Below are positions 33,245-41,110 of a stretch of 64,000 nt of DNA, piece by piece. Under the pieces are notes generated by a model that worked only from the letters and a program-made list of their open reading frames with translations, had not been told where the DNA came from and ran no database searches. Source of the DNA: Pseudomonas sp. GV085 (lineage in GTDB: Bacteria; Pseudomonadota; Gammaproteobacteria; Pseudomonadales; Pseudomonadaceae); NCBI RefSeq assembly GCF_003050925.1, contig NZ_QAOV01000013.1:1-64000 (forward strand), given 5' to 3'. The position numbers and the translations under genes are program-made. The first letter of the stretch is position 1. Every line of letters begins with the position of its first letter.

Positions 33245-35515
33245 TCAACGTGCCATGATTTTCCAGGCGCGATGGATTTTGGCGTTGCGGGAAAAATCCG
33301 GATCGATGGTCTGGGCAGTGATCTCCTCGACGGCATAACGCTCGCCGAGATTGGCTTCCAGTTCGAACTTGCGGAAGTTGTTGGAGAAGTACAACACACC
33401 GCCGGGCGCCAGTCGCGCCATGGCCAGGTCAATCAATTGCACCTGGTCGCGCTGCACGTCGAAGACACCTTCCATGCGCTTGGAGTTGGAGAACGTCGGC
33501 GGGTCGATGAAGATCAGGTCGTACTCGTCACGACTGGCTTCAAGCCACGCCATCACATCGCCCTGCTCCAGGCGGTTCTTGTCGGAAAAACCGTTCAACG
33601 ACAGGTTGCGCCGCGCCCAGTCCAGATAGGTTTTCGACAGGTCGACACTGGTGGTGCTGCGCGCGCCGCCCTTGGCCGCATGCACACTGGCCGTTGCGGT
33701 GTAGCAGAACAGATTGAGGAAGCGTTTGCCGGCCGCCTCCTTCTGGATACGCATGCGCATCGGCCGATGGTCGAGGAACAGCCCGGTGTCGAGGTAGTCG
33801 GTGAGGTTCACCAGCAGCTTCACGCCGCCTTCATTGACTTCGACGAACTTGCCCTGCGCCGCCTGGCGCTCGTATTGTTTGGTGCCGCTCTGACGCTCGC
33901 GGCGCTTGACCACCACGCGGCTCTTGTCGATGTTCAACGCCTGCGGGATGGCTGCCAGGGCATCGAACATACGGCCCGAGGCCTTTTCCGGATCGATGGA
34001 TTTCGGCGCGGCGTATTCCTGGACGTGGACCCAATCGTGATACAGGTCGATGGCCATGGAGTATTCAGGCATGTCGGCGTCATACACGCGGTAACAGTCG
34101 ATGCCTTCACGCTTGACCCACTTGCCCAGGGCCTTGAGGTTCTTTTGCAGGCGGTTGGCGAACATCTGCCCGCCTTCGCTCAGGCGCGGCTGCTCGACCA
34201 CCGGCGCCGGAGCCGGCATCGGTTTGATCGGGTTGCCGTTCTTGTTGAACTTGCGTTCCTGCGGCTCGTTCGGCGCCTGATCGTAGGCGGCTTGCTCACG
34301 CTCGATCTGGCGCTGCTCCGGGGTACGGCGCTCGCCGGTGACGAACTGGTCCGGCAGCACCTTGATCAGCAGCAGCTTGCACGGCAAGGCACCGTTCCAG
34401 AACGAATACTGCTTGTGACTGCGGATACCCATGCGCTTGCCCAGGTCCGGCGCGCCGGTGAACACCGCCGCTTCCCAGTTCAGGCAGGCCTGACGCAGGC
34501 GCTCGCCAAGGTTCTGGTAGAGGTAGAGCAGGCTCGCCTCGTCACCCAGACGCTCGCCGTATGGAGGGTTGCAGATCACCAGGCCTTTCTGGTTCTGGTC
34601 CGGGCGCGGCTCGAAAGTCGCGACCTCACCCTGGTAGATTTTGATCCACTCGCTCAGGCCGGCACGTTCGACGTTGTTGCGGCCCGGTTGAATCAGCCGT
34701 GGGTCGGCTTCGTAACCGCGAATCCACAATGGTGTTTTGGCCAGGCCGGCAGCGGCGCGCTCGGACGCTTCTTCGTGGAGTTTTTTCCACAGCGCCGGGA
34801 CGTGACCGAGCCAGGCGGTGAAGCCCCACTGCTCGCGACGCAGGTTCGGCGCGATGTCGGCGGCGATCATCGCCGCTTCCACCAGGAAGGTACCGACACC
34901 GCACATCGGGTCGGCCAGCGCGCCGCCTTCGGCCGCGATACGTGGCCAGCCGGAACGGATCAGGATGGCGGCCGCGAGGTTTTCCTTCAGCGGTGCCGCA
35001 CCTTGCTGCAGGCGATAGCCGCGCTGGTGCAGGCTGTGGCCGGACAGATCAAGGGAAAGAATGGCTTCGCCACGGTCCAGGCGCAGGTGAATGCGCAGGT
35101 CCGGGTTGAGCTTGTCGATGGACGGACGGTCGCCTTGCGGGGTGCGCAGCTTGTCGACGATGGCGTCCTTGACCTTCAGCGCGCCAAAGTGGGTGTTGTC
35201 GATACCCGAGCCATGACCGCTGAATTCGACGGCCAGGGTGCCGTCATTGAGCATGTGGTCTTGCCACTCGATGTCCAACACGCCGTGGTACAGGTCTTCG
35301 GCGTCCTTCATCGGGAAACGTTTGAGCACCAACAGCACGCGGTTGGCCAGACGCGACCACAGGCACAGGCGATAAGCGGTTTCCATGGTGGCCATGCCGC
35401 GCACGGCCGAGGTGTGCTCCCGCGCTTCCTCAAGGCCAAGCCCGACGGCTTCCTCGATGAGCAGGCCTTCAAGGCCTTTTGGGCAAGTGAGGAAGAGTTC
35501 GAAACGATCGGACAT
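33245..35515 (-). CDS. rlmL: Bifunctional 23S rRNA methyltransferase RlmKL (m2G2445 / m7G2069)
   Basis: Fused methyltransferase that modifies two guanines of 23S rRNA. The 756-residue protein starts MSDRFELFLTCPKGLEGLL with a THUMP domain, then the N-terminal RlmL half with ADPMCGVGTFLVEAAM and the catalytic NPPYGERLG, followed by the RlmK half with FCYTATASVHAAKGGA and FIDPPTFSNSKRM. The ATG at 35515 is used because homology begins there; an in-frame codon 12 residues upstream is less likely. It is divergent from rmf, and both act on the ribosome. Confidence 0.96.
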   Translation of the reverse strand: MSDRFELFLTCPKGLEGLLIEEAVGLGLEEAREHTSAVRGMATMETAYRLCLWSRLANRVLLVLKRFPMKDAEDLYHGVLDIEWQDHMLNDGTLAVEFSGHGSGIDNTHFGALKVKDAIVDKLRTPQGDRPSIDKLNPDLRIHLRLDRGEAILSLDLSGHSLHQRGYRLQQGAAPLKENLAAAILIRSGWPRIAAEGGALADPMCGVGTFLVEAAMIAADIAPNLRREQWGFTAWLGHVPALWKKLHEEASERAAAGLAKTPLWIRGYEADPRLIQPGRNNVERAGLSEWIKIYQGEVATFEPRPDQNQKGLVICNPPYGERLGDEASLLYLYQNLGERLRQACLNWEAAVFTGAPDLGKRMGIRSHKQYSFWNGALPCKLLLIKVLPDQFVTGERRTPEQRQIEREQAAYDQAPNEPQERKFNKNGNPIKPMPAPAPVVEQPRLSEGGQMFANRLQKNLKALGKWVKREGIDCYRVYDADMPEYSMAIDLYHDWVHVQEYAAPKSIDPEKASGRMFDALAAIPQALNIDKSRVVVKRRERQSGTKQYERQAAQGKFVEVNEGGVKLLVNLTDYLDTGLFLDHRPMRMRIQKEAAGKRFLNLFCYTATASVHAAKGGARSTTSVDLSKTYLDWARRNLSLNGFSDKNRLEQGDVMAWLEASRDEYDLIFIDPPTFSNSKRMEGVFDVQRDQVQLIDLAMARLAPGGVLYFSNNFRKFELEANLGERYAVEEITAQTIDPDFSRNAKIHRAWKIMAR

Positions 35516-35913
35516 GGGAATTCCAGAACCTTTAGCTGAGTGACCGGGCAACGCATTGCCGGTCCGGTTTTCAATCAGGCGCTTTTCTCGAAGAGCGCCC
35601 GCGTGGCACGAAGGTGTGCCGCTCCACCCCTGCTGCCCGGGTTAAATGAGCTTAGATGCAAGGACAGATAAAAAAGTTGATGCAACAAAATGTCATAAGT
35701 CGACCCTTCGTCGAATAGTGCTTCCCGGCAACGGGAGCCATTCTCACTAAAGGATTAAGCCCATCATCCAGCGCAGGGCCGATCATACCGGGGTTTGGCC
35801 AATAAATACGGTAAAACACGCTGTTACTTATGGCCTTAACACATGAACAGTTACGTCCTTATGACAAAACGATCATTCCCTCGATGTGACGCATTGGTTA
35901 GAACTCAATACAG
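35516..35913. other. Long intergenic region between rlmKL and rmf
   Basis: Nearly 400 bases without a credible gene. It is more A/T-rich than the flanking genes between about 35660 and 35890, where the promoters of the two divergent genes should lie. I see no REP, tRNA or clear operator here. The structured rmf leader follows from 35914. Confidence 0.6.
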
Positions 35914-36043
35914 GTTGGCGCCGCAATGACGCCAACACTTTGGCTCGTCACGCCGGCAACGAGCCCCCAACGGCAGGGTTTCCTGCCAGACCTCAATTGA
36001 GGTCGACGCGATAAATACAGTCAACAAGTGAGGGCAACACCCT
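35914..36043 (+). promoter_or_regulatory. Structured 5' leader of rmf (four tandem hairpins)
   Basis: Four stems stand in a row before rmf: GTTGGCG/CGCCAAC (35914-35936), GGCTCGT/ACGAGCC (35942-35965), GGCAGG-GTTT-CCTGCC (35972-35987), and the perfect 16-base palindrome GACCTCAATTGAGGTC (35989-36004). An rmf leader RNA motif has been described in Pseudomonas from comparative genomics, and this region is in the right place for it; I match it by position and structure, not by alignment. A GAGGG ribosome site lies about ten bases before the ATG. Confidence 0.7.
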
Positions 36044-36259
36044 ATGAGAAGACTTAAGCGTGATCCGTTGGAAAGAGCATTTTTGCGCGGATATCAATAT
36101 GGCGTTGGTGGTAAATCCCGTGAGCTTTGCCCATTTACTCTACCGTCGGTACGTCAAGCCTGGATCAACGGCTGGCGAGAAGGACGCGGCGACAACTGGG
36201 ACGGTATGACCGGCACTGCGGGAATCCACAGACTCAACGAACTTCACGCCGTCGGCTAA
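36044..36259 (+). CDS. rmf: Ribosome modulation factor Rmf
   Basis: Small basic protein (71 residues) that binds 70S ribosomes in stationary phase and promotes inactive 100S dimers. The sequence MRRLKRDPLERAFLRGYQYG, GKSRELCPF and RQAWINGWREGRGDNWDGM are characteristic of Rmf. The C-terminal extension TGTAGIHRLNELHAVG is longer than in E. coli (55 residues) and usual for Pseudomonas. It is monocistronic, with a structured leader before it and a strong terminator about 90 bp after it. Confidence 0.96.
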   Translation: MRRLKRDPLERAFLRGYQYGVGGKSRELCPFTLPSVRQAWINGWREGRGDNWDGMTGTAGIHRLNELHAVG

Positions 36260-36346
36260 TTACAGGGCATAACACTCCGACACGACAATCTGACTTTGTA
36301 CTGAATTAACCATGCGCGTCCCATCCGGACGGCGGGCTCCGGCCCA

Positions 36347-36374
36347 GGGGCTCCTTTTATGGAGCCCTTTTTTA
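36347..36374 (+). terminator. Intrinsic terminator of rmf
   Basis: GGGCTCC-TTTTAT-GGAGCCC followed by TTTTTTA is a 7-bp G/C-rich stem with a T-tract, directed with rmf. Confidence 0.92.
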
Positions 36375-36400
36375 TGCTCGCTCGTTGGTCCAAACAATCC

Positions 36401-36515
36401 CCTGTAGGAGCAGCCGGTCGACGCTCGATTGCTCGCGATGGACCTCAACGATGACGCAGCGCATCTGGTAGCCAGCGTTGTCTGTAGGTTTTTCGCGAGC
36501 AAGCTCGCTCCTACA
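36401..36515. repeat. Degenerate REP doublet between rmf and pyrD
   Basis: The right unit TTCGCGAGCAAGCTCGCTCC is intact. The left unit begins CTGTAGGAGCAGCCGGTCGA and continues to TTGCTCGCGATGG, so its core is disrupted by about ten extra or changed bases. Confidence 0.75.
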
Positions 36516-36520
36516 AAGGA

Positions 36521-37540
36521 TCAGCGTAGCGCTGCGATTGCGTCTACCGACTCGCGAATCAGCGCCGGGCCTTTGTAGATGAAACCCGAGTAGATCTGCA
36601 CCAGGCTCGCGCCTGCGGTGATTTTTTCTGCGGCGTGCTTGCCTTCGGTAATGCCGCCGGCAGCGATGATCGGCAGTCGACCACCCAGCTCCGATGCCAG
36701 CACTGTCACGGTGTGGGTGCTCTTGTCGCGAACCGGTGCGCCGGACAAACCACCGGCTTCGTCACCATGCTCCAAGCCTTCGACGCCTACGCGGCTCAGG
36801 GTGGTATTAGTCGCAATGACGGCATCCATTCCGGTTTCGATCAGCGCTTGCGCAACCTGTGCGGTTTCTTCGTCGCTCATGTCTGGCGCAATCTTGATCG
36901 CCAGCGGGACATGTTTGCCATGACGCAATGCCAGTTCCGCGCGGCGCTCGGCCAGATCGGCCAGCAACTGCTTGAGCGAGTCGCCAAATTGCAGGCTGCG
37001 CAGCCCCGGCGTGTTCGGCGAACTGACGTTGATCGTCACATAGCTGGCGTGGGCGTAAACCTTGTCCAGGCAGATCAGGTAGTCGTCCACGGCACGCTCG
37101 ACCGGCGTATCGAAGTTCTTGCCGATGTTGATGCCCAGCACGCCCTTGTACTTGGCGGCCGCCACACGAGCCAGCAGGTGATCGACGCCCAGGTTGTTGA
37201 AACCCATGCGATTGATGATCGCCTCGGCTTGCGGCAAACGGAACAGGCGTGGCTTCGGGTTGCCCGGCTGCGGACGCGGCGTGATGGTGCCGATTTCGAC
37301 AAAACCGAAACCCAGTTGGGCGAAACCATCGATGGCCGCACCATTCTTGTCCAGACCGGCGGCCAGTCCCACCGGATTCGGGAAGTCCAGGCCCATGACA
37401 TTCACCGGCATCTTCGCCGGGGCCTTGCACAGCAAGCCGTTGAGCCCAAGACGCCCGCCCGCGCCGATCAGGTCCAGGGACAGATCGTGGGAGGTTTCCG
37501 GGGAGAGTTTGAACAACAGCTGACGGGCCAGGGTGTACAT
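36521..37540 (-). CDS. pyrD: Dihydroorotate dehydrogenase (quinone), class 2
   Basis: Membrane-associated flavoprotein that oxidises dihydroorotate to orotate with quinone, the fourth step of pyrimidine synthesis. The 339-residue protein has the N-terminal amphipathic helix of class 2 enzymes (MYTLARQLLFKLSPETSHDL), the FMN site (NPVGLAAGLDKNGAAIDGF, GFVEIGTITPRPQPGNPKPR), the catalytic serine region YVTINVSSPNTPGLR and the GASLVQIYSGFIYKGP segment. The ATG at 37540 is used; an in-frame codon 18 residues upstream overlaps the promoter region of nasS. Confidence 0.96.
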   Translation of the reverse strand: MYTLARQLLFKLSPETSHDLSLDLIGAGGRLGLNGLLCKAPAKMPVNVMGLDFPNPVGLAAGLDKNGAAIDGFAQLGFGFVEIGTITPRPQPGNPKPRLFRLPQAEAIINRMGFNNLGVDHLLARVAAAKYKGVLGINIGKNFDTPVERAVDDYLICLDKVYAHASYVTINVSSPNTPGLRSLQFGDSLKQLLADLAERRAELALRHGKHVPLAIKIAPDMSDEETAQVAQALIETGMDAVIATNTTLSRVGVEGLEHGDEAGGLSGAPVRDKSTHTVTVLASELGGRLPIIAAGGITEGKHAAEKITAGASLVQIYSGFIYKGPALIRESVDAIAALR

Positions 37541-37634
37541 GGGCGGATTTGACTCGATTGGCGGCGAATTGAGGCGGCGATTATAGCCGGGCATCGGGGC
37601 TGCAAGCGAGGCGCGTGAGCAAATCAGCGGTTAA

Positions 37635-37650
37635 TGGCATATGCCTTGCA
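37635..37650 (+). promoter_or_regulatory. Putative sigma-54 promoter of nasST
   Basis: TGGCATATGCCTTGCA fits the TGGCACG-N4-TTGCW consensus at 14 of 16 positions counting the N positions, with GG (37636-37637) and GC (37648-37649) at the correct 12-base interval. Transcription would start near 37661. RpoN control fits a nitrogen-assimilation sensor operon. I found no convincing NtrC site upstream. Confidence 0.7.
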
Positions 37651-37660
37651 CCAATCCAGG

Positions 37661-37752
37661 TACCAGCACCCATGCCGACGACGGAATGTGTGCAAAGACA
37701 ATGGCGTCGTCCACGGCCTGCTCATGCAAGGACTCGGGACGACGTTTTTTTT
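37661..37752 (+). promoter_or_regulatory. Possible attenuating leader of nasST with intrinsic terminator
   Basis: A hairpin GCAC-CAT-CCG-ACGA-CGG-ATG-GTGC (37666-37693, two mismatches) is followed by GAC-AATGGC-GTC (37697-37708), whose six-base loop has A first and G fourth. Its 3' arm overlaps the 5' arm of a terminator-like stem CGTCGTCC/GGACGACG (37705-37744) with eight Ts after it. The arrangement copies the nasA leader, but the hexaloop stem has only 3 bp and the first hairpin lacks the A-G loop, so confidence is moderate. Confidence 0.5.
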
Positions 37753-37768
37753 GCAAGGTGAACACGCG

Positions 37769-38980
37769 ATGAACGAACCGTCAGCCGGCCCTCTGGCCTG
37801 GGTCAATGGCAGCGATGCCCCGGAAAAAACCGAAATCAATCTCGGCTTCATGGCCCTGAGCGACTGCGCCTCGGTGGTGGTCGCCGCCACCCAGGGCTTC
37901 GCCCAACCCCACGGCTTGACCCTGAATCTCAAGCGCCAGTCGTCCTGGGCCAACCTGCGGGACAAACTGGTCAGCGGTGAACTCGATGCCGCCCACAGCC
38001 TCTACGGTCTGATTTACGCCGTACACCTGGGCATCGGTGGCGTGGCGGCGACCGACATGGCCGTGCTGATGGGCCTGAATCAGAACGGCCAAAGCATCAA
38101 TCTGTCCGGCGGCTTGCAGGCGCTTGGAGTGACCAGTCCTGAAGCACTGGATCGGCACGTGCACCAAACTCGCTCAAAACTCACCTTCGCCCAGACTTTT
38201 CCAACAGGCACCCACGCCATGTGGTTGTATTACTGGCTCGCCAGCCAGGGCATTCACCCATTGCAGGATGTCGACAGCGTGGTGGTGCCGCCACCGCAAA
38301 TGGTCGCGCACCTGCGAGCCGGGCGTATCGACGGGTTCTGCGTCGGCGAACCCTGGTCCGCCAGCGCCGTGCAACAGGACCTCGGCTTCACCCTGGCCAC
38401 GACCCAGACCCTCTGGCCCGATCATCCGGAAAAAGTCCTGGGCTGCACCCGCGCGTTCGTCGAGCAATACCCCAATACTGCCCGGGCATTGGTGAGGGCG
38501 GTTCTGGAGGCCAGCCGCTTCATCGAAGAAAGCACCGAGAATCGCCGCAGTACCGCACAATTGCTCAGTGCCGATCAGTACCTTGACGCGCCACTGGACT
38601 GTATCGAACCGCGCCTGCTGGGCGAATACGCCGACGGCCTTGGCCATCGCTGGCAAGACCCGCACGCACTGCGCTTGCACGGGGATGGCGAGGCCAACTG
38701 GCCGTACCTGTCCGACGGCATGTGGTTCATGACCCAGTTCCGCCGCTGGGGCTTGTTGCGCGATGACCCGGACTATCTCGCGGTGGCCCGGCAGGTCCAG
38801 CAACTGGGCCTCTACCGTGAGGCCGCCAGTGCCGTCGGCGTCGCCTCGCCAGCCGAGGAAATGCGCAGCAGCCAGTTGATCGACGGCAAAATCTGGGACG
38901 GCTCGGACCCGGCCGGTTATGCCCGCAGTTTCAAACTGCACGCCATGAGCGACAGCTCCCCTCGATCCGCCAGCCGCTGA
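37769..38980 (+). CDS. nasS: Nitrate/nitrite sensor protein NasS
   Basis: Nitrate-binding sensor that holds NasT inactive in a complex until nitrate or nitrite binds. The 403-residue protein belongs to the NrtA/CmpA solute-binding family (EINLGFMALSDCASVVVAAT, SSWANLRDKLVSGELDAAHS, FPTGTHAMWLYYWLASQG, RIDGFCVGEPWSASAV), but it has no signal peptide, as expected for a cytoplasmic sensor. The ATG at 37769 follows an AAGGTG ribosome site; upstream in-frame codons would read through the leader terminator. nasT begins 15 bp downstream, so the two are co-expressed. Confidence 0.93.
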   Translation: MNEPSAGPLAWVNGSDAPEKTEINLGFMALSDCASVVVAATQGFAQPHGLTLNLKRQSSWANLRDKLVSGELDAAHSLYGLIYAVHLGIGGVAATDMAVLMGLNQNGQSINLSGGLQALGVTSPEALDRHVHQTRSKLTFAQTFPTGTHAMWLYYWLASQGIHPLQDVDSVVVPPPQMVAHLRAGRIDGFCVGEPWSASAVQQDLGFTLATTQTLWPDHPEKVLGCTRAFVEQYPNTARALVRAVLEASRFIEESTENRRSTAQLLSADQYLDAPLDCIEPRLLGEYADGLGHRWQDPHALRLHGDGEANWPYLSDGMWFMTQFRRWGLLRDDPDYLAVARQVQQLGLYREAASAVGVASPAEEMRSSQLIDGKIWDGSDPAGYARSFKLHAMSDSSPRSASR

Positions 38981-38995
38981 CAGGAGACCACGAAC

Positions 38996-39571
38996 ATGCT
39001 GCGTATCCTGCTGATCAACGACACCGCGAAAAAAGTCGGACGCCTGAAGGCCGCCCTGACCGAGGCCGGATTCGAAGTGATCGATGAATCCGGCCTGACC
39101 ATCGACCTGCCCGAACGCGTCGAAACGGTGCGTCCGGATGTGATTCTGATCGATACCGAGTCACCGGGTCGCGATGTCATGGAACAAGTGGTGCTGGTGA
39201 CTCGCGACCAGCCACGACCGATTGTGATGTTCACCGACGAACACGACCCCGGTGTGATGCGACAGGCGATCAAGTCCGGAGTCAGTGCCTACATCGTCGA
39301 AGGCATTCACGCACAACGCCTGCAGCCGATTCTCGATGTGGCCATGGCGCGCTTCGAAAGCGATCAGGCCTTGCGTGCCCAATTGCAGGCCCGCGACCAG
39401 CAACTGGCCGAGCGCAAGCGCATCGAACTGGCCAAGGGGCTGCTGATGAAAATGAAGGACTGCAACGAAGAAGAAGCCTACACCCTGATGCGCCGCCAGG
39501 CGATGAGCCGCCAGCAGAAGCTGATTCAGGTGGCGGAGCAGATTATTGCCATGAGCGAACTGCTGGGTTGA
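38996..39571 (+). CDS. nasT: Antitermination regulator NasT (ANTAR domain)
   Basis: RNA-binding antiterminator of nitrate assimilation genes. The 191-residue protein has an N-terminal receiver-like domain (MLRILLINDTAKKVGRLKAA, DVILIDTES) and, after a coiled linker (LRAQLQARDQQLAERKRIEL), a C-terminal ANTAR domain with AKGLLMKMKDCNEEEAYTLM and RRQAMSRQQKL. Free NasT binds paired hexaloop hairpins in leader RNA and prevents terminator formation; matching hairpins occur before nasA and nirB. It is controlled by NasS rather than by a kinase. Confidence 0.94.
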   Translation: MLRILLINDTAKKVGRLKAALTEAGFEVIDESGLTIDLPERVETVRPDVILIDTESPGRDVMEQVVLVTRDQPRPIVMFTDEHDPGVMRQAIKSGVSAYIVEGIHAQRLQPILDVAMARFESDQALRAQLQARDQQLAERKRIELAKGLLMKMKDCNEEEAYTLMRRQAMSRQQKLIQVAEQIIAMSELLG

Positions 39572-39578
39572 ACAACAT

Positions 39579-39654
39579 AAAGATCGCAGCCTTCGGCAGC
39601 TCCTACGGGATGCACACATTCCCCTGTAGGAGCTGCCGAAGGCTGCGATCTTTT
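39579..39654. repeat. REP doublet (CTGCCGAAGG subtype)
   Basis: AAAGATCGCAGCCTTCGGCA and TGCCGAAGGCTGCGATCTTT are perfect inverted copies. It lies just behind nasT and may help to end the nasST transcript. The sigma-54 element of nasA starts 24 bp later. Confidence 0.92.
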
Positions 39655-39677
39655 TTGCTTTACCCAAATTTCCGATA

Positions 39678-39693
39678 TGGCACAGATCTGGCT
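39678..39693 (+). promoter_or_regulatory. Putative sigma-54 promoter of nasA
   Basis: TGGCACAGATCTGGCT matches TGGCACG-N4-TTGCW with GG (39679-39680) and GC (39691-39692) correctly spaced. The predicted start, near 39704, falls four bases before the first leader hairpin, which supports both assignments. Confidence 0.75.
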
Positions 39694-39703
39694 AGGTAAT
39701 CGG

Positions 39704-39797
39704 TACAGGTAACCAACGGCGGTTGCCCCACCTACGACAAAGACGTCGCGCACCTCATTTGCCCCAGGCGAATCGGGTGGCGGCGTTTTTTCGTTTT
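39704..39797 (+). promoter_or_regulatory. NasT-responsive antitermination leader of nasA
   Basis: Two hexaloop hairpins stand in tandem: GGTAACC-AACGGC-GGTTGCC (39708-39727) and CGAC-AAAGAC-GTCG (39735-39748). Both loops have A at position 1 and G at position 4, the ANTAR-target rule. The 3' arm of the second (39745-39748) lies inside the 5' arm of the following terminator (39744-39785), so only one can form. This is the known two-hairpin ANTAR architecture. Confidence 0.85.
39744..39797 (+). terminator. Regulated intrinsic terminator in the nasA leader
   Basis: CGTCGC-G-CACC...TTTGCC pairs with GGCGAA...GGTG-GCGGCG across a CCA loop, then TTTTTTCGTTTT follows. The long stem with one bulge and one mismatch is strong. 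After it a short hairpin GGCCCC-ACAGCAC-GGGGCC (39798-39816) and about 75 unstructured bases lead to nasA. Confidence 0.85.
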
Positions 39798-39891
39798 GGC
39801 CCCACAGCACGGGGCCGGTGGTGCGGCCGTAACGGCGCCCCACCTGCAAGCTCATGACTCCTTTCGAGACTCTTCACAGCTGAGGTGCGCG

Positions 39892-41103
39892 ATGAATTCA
39901 AGCTTCTGGAAATCTGGCCATACACCCACATTGTTCGCAGCCTTCCTCTACTTCGACCTGAGCTTCATGGTCTGGTACCTGCTCGGTCCGTTGGCGATAC
40001 AGATCGCCGCCGACCTGCACCTGACGACGCAGCAACGCGGGCTGGTGGTCGCCACGCCTATCCTGGCCGGAGCGGTCTTGCGTTTCGTGATGGGGATGCT
40101 GGCTGATCGCCTGTCGCCCAAAACCGCCGGGCTGATCGGTCAGGTCATCGTGATCTGCGCGCTGTTCGGCGCCTGGAAACTCGGTATCCACAGCTACGAG
40201 CAAGCGTTGCTGCTGGGTCTGTTCCTCGGCATGGCCGGCGCTTCTTTCGCCGTCGCCCTGCCCCTGGCATCGCAGTGGTATCCGCCGCAGCATCAAGGCA
40301 AGGCCATGGGCATCGCCGGTGCGGGGAACTCGGGCACGGTGTTCGCCGCATTGATCGCTCCGGTGCTGGCGGCGGCGTTTGGCTGGAGCAACGTGTTCGG
40401 GTTCGCCCTGATCCCGCTGATTCTGGCCTTGATCGTCTTCGCCTGCCTGGCCAAAAACGCCCCCGAGCGGCCAAAAGCCAAAGCCATGGCCGACTACTTC
40501 AAGGCCCTGGGCGATCGCGACAGCTGGTGGTTCATGTTTTTCTATAGCGTGACGTTCGGCGGTTTCATCGGCCTGGCCAGTGCCCTGCCCGGTTATTTCA
40601 ACGACCAGTACGGCCTGAGCCCGGTCACTGCCGGCTACTACACCGCTGCCTGTGTGTTCGGCGGCAGCCTGATGCGCCCTCTGGGCGGCGCGCTGGCCGA
40701 CCGGTTCGGCGGCATTCGGACCTTGTTGGCGATGTACACCGTCGCGGCGATCTGCATTACCGCTGTCGGCTTCAACCTGCCGAATTCCTACGCCGCACTG
40801 GCACTTTTCGTCTGCACCATGCTCGGTTTGGGTGCAGGCAATGGCGCAGTGTTCCAGTTGGTGCCGCAGCGTTTTCGTCGGGAAATCGGCGTGATGACCG
40901 GTCTGATCGGCATGGCCGGCGGCATCGGTGGGTTTGCCCTCGCGGCCGGCATGGGCGCGATCAAGCAAAGCACCGGCAGCTATCAACTGGCGCTGTGGTT
41001 GTTCGCCAGCCTCGGCGTACTCGCCTGGTTCGGTCTACATGGGGTGAAACGTCGCTGGAGAACCACTTGGGGTTCGGCAGCCGTCACCGCTGCACGGGTG
41101 TGA
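39892..41103 (+). CDS. nasA: Nitrate/nitrite transporter NasA (MFS, NarK family)
   Basis: Inner-membrane transporter for nitrate uptake in assimilation. The 403-residue protein has about twelve membrane segments and the NarK/NasA signatures GLVVATPILAGAVLRFVMGMLADRL, GIAGAGNSGTVFAAL and a second nitrate-signature segment GLGAGNGAVFQLVPQRF. The ATG at 39892 follows a GAGGTG ribosome site; a longer in-frame reading would begin inside the leader. It is 8 bp ahead of the phosphatase-kinase gene, with which it is surely co-transcribed. Confidence 0.95.
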   Translation: MNSSFWKSGHTPTLFAAFLYFDLSFMVWYLLGPLAIQIAADLHLTTQQRGLVVATPILAGAVLRFVMGMLADRLSPKTAGLIGQVIVICALFGAWKLGIHSYEQALLLGLFLGMAGASFAVALPLASQWYPPQHQGKAMGIAGAGNSGTVFAALIAPVLAAAFGWSNVFGFALIPLILALIVFACLAKNAPERPKAKAMADYFKALGDRDSWWFMFFYSVTFGGFIGLASALPGYFNDQYGLSPVTAGYYTAACVFGGSLMRPLGGALADRFGGIRTLLAMYTVAAICITAVGFNLPNSYAALALFVCTMLGLGAGNGAVFQLVPQRFRREIGVMTGLIGMAGGIGGFALAAGMGAIKQSTGSYQLALWLFASLGVLAWFGLHGVKRRWRTTWGSAAVTAARV

Positions 41104-41110
41104 GGACTGC

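Noticed and set aside
39682..39687. ACAGAT as the loop of an additional nasA leader hairpin
   Set aside because: It has A first and G fourth, but the flanking bases (C and C) cannot pair, and it lies within the predicted sigma-54 promoter, upstream of the transcript start.
39798..39816. GGCCCC-ACAGCAC-GGGGCC as a third ANTAR hairpin in the nasA leader
   Set aside because: The loop has seven bases and lies after the terminator, where it cannot affect termination. It is noted only as a secondary structure.
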